DNA from: Micavibrio sp. UBA6145
GTDB lineage: Bacteria > Pseudomonadota > Alphaproteobacteria > Micavibrionales > UBA1664
Reading direction: 5' to 3'
Length of the DNA stretch: 64,000 nt
NCBI GenBank assembly: GCA_002423205.1
Contig: DIUZ01000024.1
Span: forward strand, 179,834 to 243,833
The notes under the pieces: generated by a model
Seen by the model: only the letters and a program-made list of their open reading frames with translations
The model's database searches: none
What the model was told of the DNA's origin: nothing
Shown here: positions 28,267-35,765 of the stretch, one piece after another
Position numbering within the stretch: position 1 is the stretch's first letter
Layout: every line of letters starts with the position of its first letter
Translations under genes and position numbers: made by a program

Positions 28267-29214
28267 CTAGTTCGTGTGGCCGGGCAACGCCCGGACAAGG
28301 GTTTTTGCCAGAAGATCAGAGAGTTTTTTGGCCGATTCCGGCGTCAGGTGGGAGCCGTCATAGCTCTTATAGCCCGGCCCCGGTTCAACCCACAGGCCGC
28401 CGGCCTTTGTAAATCCAGCACGAAAGGCAGATTCGTCAAAACCGCTTTTGGCGGTTTCGAGCGCCAGCATGGAAGATGTGGTGGGCGGGCGGTATCCGAT
28501 CACGATAATACCCTGGTTGCGCCAGATTTTGGTCTGGCGGTATACATCATCGATGATGCTCTGGCTCACGGTGTTGTTCGTGAACAACTCCTGATAGCTG
28601 GAAAGGGCATAGGCGGGGTCGTGTTTAACCCAGTCGGTCTGGAGCCAGCCATCGTCGTGATATTCCGAAATTTCGTCTGATGTGGGGATGTTCAGATTTC
28701 CGGTGATGATCTTGCGCATGCGCTTGGAATCGAGCGGGCGGAAATAATCGCTGAACGGCGTCGCCTCCGCGCTTTCACCGTGGCGGCGGCGGTAGCTCAG
28801 GTAATGTTCGTTCGCCTGTGTCCTGGGTGTCAGGGAATGGGGCGTGATGGCAAGGATGACGGCGCGGGGCTTACCCCTGTCGGTCGTCAGCATGCGGTCG
28901 ACATCAGCGAAAATGACCGGGTTATGCCCGCCGCTGGAAAACCCGTAATTCAAAGCCTTGGTGCCGGGCAGGGCGGCTTCGAACGCCGCGGGTGAGAGGC
29001 CGCGATACAGGCGGGAATCACCGATCATTATGATGTTCTGGGTGCCCGGTGCGTGGCCGAAGACCTTGCGCAGCCAGAACCGGTCGTCCTTGCGCTGGAA
29101 TTCATAACTGGTATCAGGTTTGGAATTGTTGACGAGTGCCAACCCCATAAACACAAGGGCCGCCAGTGCGTAGACGAAAACGCTGCGCTCAGAACTGGAA
29201 ATAGATAAAGCCAT
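28267..29214 (-). CDS. SGNH-like partner of an MBOAT acyltransferase
   Basis: A 315-residue protein with an N-terminal membrane anchor (VFVYALAALVFMGLALV) and a periplasmic SGNH-like domain. Block I is IIMIGDSRLYRG and block V is YDGSHLT, which supplies the catalytic Asp and His. I start at the ATG giving MALSISSSE; the longer frame is inside the MBOAT gene. It overlaps the MBOAT gene by 26 bases. In AlgI/AlgJ/AlgX-type and DltB/DltD-type systems such a protein transfers the acyl group to the final glycan. Confidence 0.82.
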   Translation of the reverse strand: MALSISSSERSVFVYALAALVFMGLALVNNSKPDTSYEFQRKDDRFWLRKVFGHAPGTQNIIMIGDSRLYRGLSPAAFEAALPGTKALNYGFSSGGHNPVIFADVDRMLTTDRGKPRAVILAITPHSLTPRTQANEHYLSYRRRHGESAEATPFSDYFRPLDSKRMRKIITGNLNIPTSDEISEYHDDGWLQTDWVKHDPAYALSSYQELFTNNTVSQSIIDDVYRQTKIWRNQGIIVIGYRPPTTSSMLALETAKSGFDESAFRAGFTKAGGLWVEPGPGYKSYDGSHLTPESAKKLSDLLAKTLVRALPGHTN

Positions 29215-30586
29215 GACCTGGTCCTCTGAATCCAATTGCGATGCATAACATAAAGGCGAGAAGCGCGATTTCGGCGCGGCGTGCGGCGATGGCGTTGTAA
29301 CGGGCCGCGTAACGCACCGGCTGGAAGCGCGTGTAAAGTTCAAACAGGATGAACAGAATGATCGGCAGGTTCGGGAATTCACCCGGCACGTGGTCGGCGC
29401 GGCCCACGGGGGTCAGCATGTTGTAGGCGATGTGCAGGGCGTCGTTCAGGTTGCTTGCCCGGAAGAACACCCATGCCAGAACCGCGAGCGCGAATGTCCC
29501 GAGCATCGCGATGGCTTTGCCGGCATAGGGAATGGCGGATATGCGTTTTGGCCACGATGTCACACGTTCCGCCGTCAGATAGGCCGCGTGCAGACCGCCC
29601 CAGATCAGGAAATTCCAGTTGGCCCCGTGCCACAGCCCCGAAAGCAGCATGGTCGCCCACATGAAGACCATCGATTTCGCGCCGCCAAGCGGGATGTACA
29701 CGTAGTCGCGGAACCAGTGCGAGAGCGAAATATGCCAGCGGTTCCAGAAATCGCGGAAGCCGATGGAAAAGTAAGGGAATTTGAAATTGGGTTTGATCGA
29801 CCAGCCCATACCCTTGAGCAGGCCGCGCGCGATGTTGCTGTACCCGGCGAAGTCGCAATAAATCTGGACCGCGAATACGGCCATGATACCCCACCAGAAC
29901 AGCGTGCCGTTGGATGCGGCGGGGTTGGCGAAGGCGGAATCGACGTAACCGGCAAGGTTGTCGGCGATCAGCATTTTCTGGACGTAGCCGGCGACGATCA
30001 GTTTGGTCGCGGAAAAACGCTGTGATTCAGTGGTGTGCGGTGTTTTCTCCATCCGCCACAGCAAGTCCGTCGCGCGGATGATGGGGCCAGCCACCAATTG
30101 TGGGAACAGGCTCAAGAACGCAAAGAAATGGATCAGACTGCGTGTGGGTTTGATGGCACCGCGATAAACGTCGATCGTGTAACTGAGCGACTGGAAGGTA
30201 TAGAAGCTGATGCCGATGGGCAGGATCAGCATGAAGGGCGGGATGTTGGCCTCAAGCGCGGTGCCAAGAAGTGCGTCGATATTGCTGGCAACGAAGGACG
30301 AATATTTGAAGATCGACAGGACGCCGAGGTTGCTGAGCAGGGACACGCCAAGGATCGTGCGGCGGATATTTTTGGACTTCGCCTTTTCCATCGCGATACC
30401 GGCAACGAAGTCGACGAGACCGGTAAAGATGATCAGAAACAGGAAACGCCAGTCCCACCAGCCGTAGAAAATGAAGGATGCGACCGTGATGGTCCAGTAA
30501 CGCGCCAGCCGGTGGCCCTTGATGAACGGCCATAGCGCCCCGAAAAGGGCGATAAAAATCAGGAATGTGACCGAATTAAACGACAT
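29189..30586 (-). CDS. MBOAT-family O-acyltransferase
   Basis: A 465-residue, multi-pass inner-membrane protein of the AlgI type that moves acetyl or acyl groups across the membrane to polysaccharide. At the N-terminus it has hydrophobic helices with YGWWDWRFLFLIIF; the conserved Trp-His active-site region is WHGANWNFLIWGGLHA. It is paired with the SGNH-like gene downstream. The polymer modified is unknown; no polysaccharide synthesis cluster is adjacent. Confidence 0.9.
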   Translation of the reverse strand: MSFNSVTFLIFIALFGALWPFIKGHRLARYWTITVASFIFYGWWDWRFLFLIIFTGLVDFVAGIAMEKAKSKNIRRTILGVSLLSNLGVLSIFKYSSFVASNIDALLGTALEANIPPFMLILPIGISFYTFQSLSYTIDVYRGAIKPTRSLIHFFAFLSLFPQLVAGPIIRATDLLWRMEKTPHTTESQRFSATKLIVAGYVQKMLIADNLAGYVDSAFANPAASNGTLFWWGIMAVFAVQIYCDFAGYSNIARGLLKGMGWSIKPNFKFPYFSIGFRDFWNRWHISLSHWFRDYVYIPLGGAKSMVFMWATMLLSGLWHGANWNFLIWGGLHAAYLTAERVTSWPKRISAIPYAGKAIAMLGTFALAVLAWVFFRASNLNDALHIAYNMLTPVGRADHVPGEFPNLPIILFILFELYTRFQPVRYAARYNAIAARRAEIALLAFMLCIAIGFRGPGHGFIYFQF

Positions 30587-30634
30587 CGCCCGACAATGTG
30601 CCGGGCGATGATGAATACGTCAATCGAAGGTATG

Positions 30635-31366
30635 TTAAGCCGTAGCAGCTTTCTTCTTGTCGGCCTTGGGCTCGGCTTCGCCGGCCACGTCCGGGTCACG
30701 CAGAACGTAACCGCGGCCCCACACCGTTTCGATGTAATTGAGGCCCGAGGAGGCGTCTTCGAGTTTTTTGCGGAGTTTGCAGATGAACACGTCGATGATC
30801 TTGATCTCCGGCTCATCCATCCCGTTGTAGAGGTGGTTGAGGAATGTTTCCTTGGCAAGGGTCGTGCCTTTGCGCAGGGCCAGGAGTTCGAGAATGCCGT
30901 ATTCCTTGCCGGTGAGGTGGACAGGCTTGCTGTCGATATCAACCGTGCGGGAGTCGAGGTTGACGACCAGGCGGTCGCCGACCTTGATCTGGTTCTGGCT
31001 GTGACCTTTCGAGCGGCGGATAATGGCCTGAACGCGCGCCATCAGCTCGCGCTTGTCGAAGGGTTTGGTCAGGTAATCGTCAGCGCCGAAGCCAAGGCCC
31101 TTGATCTTGTTGTCGAGTTCGGCAAGGCCGGACAGGATCAGGATCGGGGTTTCGATTTTCGCGGCGCGAAGTTTTTTCAGGACGTCATAGCCATCCATGT
31201 CGGGCAGCATGAGGTCGAGGATGATGATGTCGTATTCGTAAACCTTGCCGAGATCGAGGCCTTCTTCGCCAAGATCGGTGGTGTCCACGACGTGACCGTC
31301 GGATTTGAGCATCATCTCGATGCTCTTGGACATGGAGCTGTCGTCTTCTACGAGCAGTACGCGCAT
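30635..31366 (-). CDS. ctrA: Cell cycle response regulator CtrA
   Basis: A 243-residue OmpR-class regulator. The receiver has the acidic pocket VEDD at residues 7-9 and the phospho-acceptor Asp-51 in [10 protein letters not shown]. The [19 protein letters not shown] and [11 protein letters not shown] blocks of the winged-helix domain match Caulobacter CtrA closely. In this group CtrA activates flagellar and motility genes. The C-terminus ends in an Ala/Lys-rich tail ([10 protein letters not shown]). Its upstream region carries clustered TTAA elements that suggest autoregulation. Confidence 0.95.
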   Translation of the reverse strand: MRVLLVEDDSSMSKSIEMMLKSDGHVVDTTDLGEEGLDLGKVYEYDIIILDLMLPDMDGYDVLKKLRAAKIETPILILSGLAELDNKIKGLGFGADDYLTKPFDKRELMARVQAIIRRSKGHSQNQIKVGDRLVVNLDSRTVDIDSKPVHLTGKEYGILELLALRKGTTLAKETFLNHLYNGMDEPEIKIIDVFICKLRKKLEDASSGLNYIETVWGRGYVLRDPDVAGEAEPKADKKKAATA

Positions 31367-31390
31367 GTGTGGGGCCTTCCTGTCATAACG

Positions 31391-31422
31391 TTAACCTTGG
31401 TTAAGATTTTAACAAAGTTTAA
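31391..31422. promoter_or_regulatory. Cluster of four TTAA half-sites upstream of ctrA
   Basis: TTAA starts at 31391, 31401, 31409 and 31419, making two TTAA-N6-TTAA pairs. CtrA normally prefers TTAA-N7-TTAA, so spacing is one base short. Two GANTC sites lie further upstream (31443-31447 and 31495-31499), the sequence methylated by CcrM in alphaproteobacteria. Confidence 0.5.
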
Positions 31423-31543
31423 CACCACCTACAAATAGTTTCGAGTCTTCAATGTTTTATCAACTGCCGATGTAGTGGGTCGGGGTGGAATTGTGAGTCA
31501 TTGCAAGGTCTTGCAATGGTTTGTTTAAACGGCTTTCTTTGGG

Positions 31544-32416
31544 TCAGGCGGGGGTATAGCCAGCGTTGCTGCGCTGAAATTCGCCCGGACGGACATACCG
31601 GCCGATTCCCCGCAGGGTGCGCGGCGCACCGAGGCCGAGCGTGGCCAGTTTGTTTTTCATGTTCCGAATGGGGGTATTCAGCCCGCGTTCATCCGCGACC
31701 GATTTGATGCCCTGCGCACGTAACTCGGTAATAAGCAGCGGCGTAGGTACCCATGCGTTTTGATACGCGGCCAGCACGCCAAGGGTTGCAGACTCGAGTT
31801 TGCTCAACGGCACAGGCTGGCCATCGGTGAATGTCGCCACATTATTCGTGCGGTCGATCACAAGGTCGCCCAGCGTGACGGTTTGTCTTTGCGGATCGTC
31901 GACCAGTTCGGGCGAACGCAGGGGCGTATCGCATTCACCGGCCAGCACGGTCTGCATGATGGTTTTGAAATGCTTCTGGCGCATGCTTTCCAGGAAGTTG
32001 AACGGTGGCACTGCGAATTGCTGCATCGGCAGATCGGCGTAGATCAGATCAATATGCGGGCAGGCGACGGCAGCGTTGAACAACGGCGTGGCACGGATCA
32101 GGCGAAGATCATCGGGGCGGCGGCCATTGAAAAAGACGGCGATCTTGCGATCCGGGTTTTGCGCCCGGATAGCGGCAAGGTTTTCGATCATGCTTTCGTC
32201 GCTGGAGCGGTAGACGGTTTCCACCGTGATGTCCTGCGCGATGATCAGGCTTTGCGTGTCGGTGATGTGGCTGCCCATCGGGCCCAGTTGCCTTATGCCG
32301 TGCGCGGGGCCGGGTATGGCGGTGGCATACGCAAACTTGTCCGTCAGGGTCTGGATCAAACCCATCTTCGCGATTTCCGGGTACTGGGACGGAACGTAGA
32401 CGCCGTGACAAATCAT
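31544..32416 (-). CDS. Orphan winged-helix regulator with an unusual N-terminus
   Basis: A 290-residue protein. Residues about 175-275 look like an OmpR/PhoB winged-helix DNA-binding domain: GDLVIDRTNNVATF, then a helix region and RGIGRYVRP, which matches the end of the wing. The first 170 residues have no receiver-domain motifs that I can see, so the sensing part is unfamiliar. I start at the ATG giving MICHGVYV, which has GGGG just upstream. It lies upstream of ctrA on the same strand, 177 bases away, and is divergent from fliI, so it may regulate either. Confidence 0.7.
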   Translation of the reverse strand: MICHGVYVPSQYPEIAKMGLIQTLTDKFAYATAIPGPAHGIRQLGPMGSHITDTQSLIIAQDITVETVYRSSDESMIENLAAIRAQNPDRKIAVFFNGRRPDDLRLIRATPLFNAAVACPHIDLIYADLPMQQFAVPPFNFLESMRQKHFKTIMQTVLAGECDTPLRSPELVDDPQRQTVTLGDLVIDRTNNVATFTDGQPVPLSKLESATLGVLAAYQNAWVPTPLLITELRAQGIKSVADERGLNTPIRNMKNKLATLGLGAPRTLRGIGRYVRPGEFQRSNAGYTPA

Positions 32417-32524
32417 GCCCCACCATGATCCGGGCAGGGCCAAAAAGGCAAGCGATTTTGCATTATGTTAATGATTCTGCGAGTGGGATGAGCGCCCGAA
32501 ATGTGTTAAGATTTATCTGTCCGC

Positions 32525-33886
32525 ATGAGCATGTCCCCAGACCAGATCGCCCGCCGCCGCATAGAAACGATAGTCGCCGACATCGGGTCGCTGGCGACTG
32601 TCACCGTTTATGGCAGCGTGACCAAGCTTCTGGGGCTTCTGGTCGAAATAACAGGTTTTCCTGAAACGCTTTCCCTCGGCGCGCGTGTCACCCTGATGCC
32701 CGATGACGGGCGCAAGGTGCTGTGCGAGGTCGTGGGCTTTCGCGAAAACCGCGCGCTGGTCATGCCGTTCGGCACGCTGGAAGGTATCGGCCTTGGGTGC
32801 AAGGCCGTGATAGGGCAGGCGCGCCCGGTCATCACGCCGTCGCGTGCCTGGCTTGGCCGCGTTATCAACGCGCTGGGCGAACCGCTGGATGGCAAGGGGC
32901 CGTTGCCGGTTGGCGATATTTCCATGGCGCTGCGTGCGCCTGCGCCGCCGGCGAATAAACGCACCCGTCTTGGTGAAAAGCTGGACCTTGGCGTGCGTGC
33001 GGTAAACACATTTTTGTCCATCGTGCGCGGGCAGCGCATGGGGATTTTCTCGGGCTCGGGCGTTGGTAAATCCGTCACGCTGTCGATGATGGCGCGGTAC
33101 ACGGTGGCCGAAGTATCGGTCATCGGCCTGATCGGTGAACGCGGCCGCGAGGTGCAGGAATTCATCAACGACGATCTTGGTGAAGAAGGTTTGGCGCGGT
33201 CCGTCGTGATTGTCGCCACCGGCGACGAAGCGCCGCTGATGCGCCGTCAGGCGGCATATTTGACCATGGCGATTGCTGAATATTTCCGCCAGGACGGGTC
33301 GGACGTGCTGTGCATGATGGATTCACTTACGCGTTTTGCGATGGCGATCCGCGAAATCGGCCTGAGCGCGGGCGAACCGCCGACGACCAAAGGCTACCCG
33401 CCGTCCATGTACGGTGAAATGGCGCGCCTTCTGGAACGCGCAGGACCGGGCGAAGAGGGACAGGGCACGATCACCGGCATCTTTACCGTGCTGGTCGAAG
33501 GCGACGACATGAATGAACCCGTGGCCGACGCCGTGCGCGGTATTGTCGATGGTCACATCGTGATGGACCGTTCGATTGCCGATCGCGGGCGATATCCGGC
33601 CATCGATATTTTGAAAAGCGTGTCGCGTGCCATGCCGGCGTGTCAGACGCCCGGTCAGTGGGCGCTGGTCAAACGCGCCAAGCAACTGATCACGACCTAT
33701 GAAGACATGGCCGAACTGATCCGTCTTGGCGCATACCGCAAGGGTGCGGATGCGCTGGTGGACGAGTCGGTGAAGTATTATCCGCTGATCGAAGAATTCC
33801 TGAGCCAGATGAAATCGGATCGTACATCGCTGGAAGACGGTTTCCGCCGTCTCGCGAAGATTCTGGAGATGCCGTATAATGGCTAA
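32525..33886 (+). CDS. fliI: Flagellum-specific ATPase
   Basis: A 453-residue ATPase that powers the flagellar type III export apparatus. The Walker A motif is GSGVGKS at about residues 177-183, within RMGIFSGSGVGKS. Downstream are GERGREVQEF and DSLTRFAMA, typical of FliI and rotary ATPases. Two close ATGs (32525 and 32531) are both possible. It overlaps fliJ by eight bases. Confidence 0.96.
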   Translation: MSMSPDQIARRRIETIVADIGSLATVTVYGSVTKLLGLLVEITGFPETLSLGARVTLMPDDGRKVLCEVVGFRENRALVMPFGTLEGIGLGCKAVIGQARPVITPSRAWLGRVINALGEPLDGKGPLPVGDISMALRAPAPPANKRTRLGEKLDLGVRAVNTFLSIVRGQRMGIFSGSGVGKSVTLSMMARYTVAEVSVIGLIGERGREVQEFINDDLGEEGLARSVVIVATGDEAPLMRRQAAYLTMAIAEYFRQDGSDVLCMMDSLTRFAMAIREIGLSAGEPPTTKGYPPSMYGEMARLLERAGPGEEGQGTITGIFTVLVEGDDMNEPVADAVRGIVDGHIVMDRSIADRGRYPAIDILKSVSRAMPACQTPGQWALVKRAKQLITTYEDMAELIRLGAYRKGADALVDESVKYYPLIEEFLSQMKSDRTSLEDGFRRLAKILEMPYNG

Positions 33887-34307
33887 TCTGGAACCACTGA
33901 TCCGTTACCGTAAATTCCAGCTGGATGAAAAACGCCGCTTTATCGCGCGTCTTTATGCGGAAGCGGACAAGGTTTATAATTTCAAGCAACGCGCATTGGA
34001 CGAAGTTGCACGCGAACGTGCCTATGTCGACGAATCGTCCGACCCGCATGTTATTACCGGCTTCCTGGGCTATCAGGGGCTGATGAAGAAAAAAATCGCC
34101 ATGATCGACGTCGAGGTCAAACGCATCGACGCCCGTATCCAGGTGGCGCAGGACGATCTGCGTGAGGAATTCACCGAACTTAAGAAATTCGAAATCGTAC
34201 AGCGCAATCGCTTGAGAAAACGCCGCGAAGAGCTGGAACGCCGCCAGGCCGCCCTGTTCGACGCGCAGGCGCTGGAAGCCTACCGAAGGTCGTTCGAGAC
34301 TGCGTAA
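33879..34307 (+). CDS. fliJ: Flagellar export stalk protein FliJ
   Basis: A 142-residue, almost wholly helical and highly charged protein, as expected for FliJ, which sits in the FliI ring and escorts export substrates. It begins ANLEPLIRYRKFQLDEKRR and continues as a coiled coil ending RKRREELERRQAALF. It overlaps fliI, the usual gene order. Sequence identity within the family is low, so the call rests on position and helical pattern. Confidence 0.85.
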   Translation: MANLEPLIRYRKFQLDEKRRFIARLYAEADKVYNFKQRALDEVARERAYVDESSDPHVITGFLGYQGLMKKKIAMIDVEVKRIDARIQVAQDDLREEFTELKKFEIVQRNRLRKRREELERRQAALFDAQALEAYRRSFETA

Positions 34308-34364
34308 AATTGCGCACGGCTAGGCGTCTGGGATATAGTCACCGCAAAACAAGACATAGACCTT

Positions 34365-35765
34365 ATGCCCGGCGGTACTATTTTACAGTCTAAAAAAGCC
34401 ATTGCGGCGCTCACCATTCTGGGCGCATTTGCAAGCGCTTCGCATGGGCAGACGGAAGACGAACTGATCGCCGCGCGGCTGCAGGTGTTTGACAAGACAA
34501 TGGCGGTCCTACGCGACAATCACTATCTCAAAGGCCGTTATGACGCTTTGGCTGCTGATATTGAACGGGTTCGCGTCGACATCAGTAATGGGCGCCAGGA
34601 TTTTTTTGAGGCGGTTGATGCGCTCGCTCAATCGTTTGATTCACGCACCTCGTTTTCCAAAATTGTTTTCAAGAAGAGGAAGCGCGATGCCAATGCTCTG
34701 GGTTTTGCAGCGCTGGGGTTAATTACGCAAAAAACGGGTGCGCGCCTGCTGGTGGATCGTGTGTTTTTTAATACGTCAGGGTTCGGAGCGGGTTTAAAAC
34801 ACGGTGATGCCATTGTGTCCATCGATGGTAAATCTGTTACCGAGATGAATACAGCCGGGATTGATGAAGCCGTCTGCAATGATTTTGCCGATTTCACACA
34901 AATCGGCATTGCGCGCGGCAAAGGCAAAGCCGTCATTCAGCATGATCTTGAATGCAATTATGATACCGAGCATGCGGTAGAGATGCGCGTCATTAACGAT
35001 AAAATTGGATATATAAAAATAGATTCGTTTGTTGAATTCGTGGATTTTGATGTTCAGGAAGCGATTCAGACGATGCGTAAGACCCATCCTGGCGTCAAAA
35101 GCTATATTCTGGATTTGCGCGACAACACGGGCGGACAGGCGCTGGCCGCGCAGTCTCTGGTCGACTTATTTGTCGATTCTGGGGATGTATCCATGATTAA
35201 AAAAATCCGTGACGATAGCGGGAATGTTTACAACACTCCGGGCGATCATGCGCAAGCCGCGCCGCTTGTGGTTCTGGTCAATCATGATTCATGGTCCGCG
35301 GCAGAGCTTGCGCCCATGGCTTTGCAGTATCATCGACGTGCAAAAATTGTCGGGACAATCACGGGCGGCAAAGGCACAAGCCAGAGAACTTTCAGTATTT
35401 TCCCCAATCGTCTCAGGAGCTTTTTGCCTGGCGGAGCGCTTACGATCACGGAAAGCGTCATTACCATGCCTGATGGCAATTCCCATCAATTGAAGGGTGT
35501 TATTCCGGACGTGCAGGTTCTTAGCAACCTGCTTCCAGCCAAAGCGCCACGTGAAGCGGATATGAAATTGGCAATACCCAATCCTATGGGCGGCGCGCTA
35601 ACGCCCGCGGAAAAGGCGCGTACGGAAACTTGCGAAGTGCATGCCGATTTCAAGGGGGCCGCCGTTTACGGACATGATGGAAAAATCGACCCTATTCTGA
35701 CATGTGGGGTCATGGTCCTTCGAAATCAGACTCAGGCCAAAGCCGCCGCTTTCGTGCCGCGATGA
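34365..35765 (+). CDS. S41-family C-terminal processing protease
   Basis: A 466-residue exported protease with an N-terminal hydrophobic signal (AIAALTILGAFASASHG). A PDZ-like domain lies at about residues 110-180, with GDAIVSIDGKSVTEM. The S41 catalytic dyad is visible: the Ser in NHDSWSAAELAP and the Lys in TITGGKGTSQ. DLRDNTGGQA is the conserved strand before them. Its 3' end overlaps the convergent FliK-like gene by 34 bases. It lies after fliJ by 57 bases; a link with flagellar assembly is not established. Confidence 0.86.
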   Translation: MPGGTILQSKKAIAALTILGAFASASHGQTEDELIAARLQVFDKTMAVLRDNHYLKGRYDALAADIERVRVDISNGRQDFFEAVDALAQSFDSRTSFSKIVFKKRKRDANALGFAALGLITQKTGARLLVDRVFFNTSGFGAGLKHGDAIVSIDGKSVTEMNTAGIDEAVCNDFADFTQIGIARGKGKAVIQHDLECNYDTEHAVEMRVINDKIGYIKIDSFVEFVDFDVQEAIQTMRKTHPGVKSYILDLRDNTGGQALAAQSLVDLFVDSGDVSMIKKIRDDSGNVYNTPGDHAQAAPLVVLVNHDSWSAAELAPMALQYHRRAKIVGTITGGKGTSQRTFSIFPNRLRSFLPGGALTITESVITMPDGNSHQLKGVIPDVQVLSNLLPAKAPREADMKLAIPNPMGGALTPAEKARTETCEVHADFKGAAVYGHDGKIDPILTCGVMVLRNQTQAKAAAFVPR

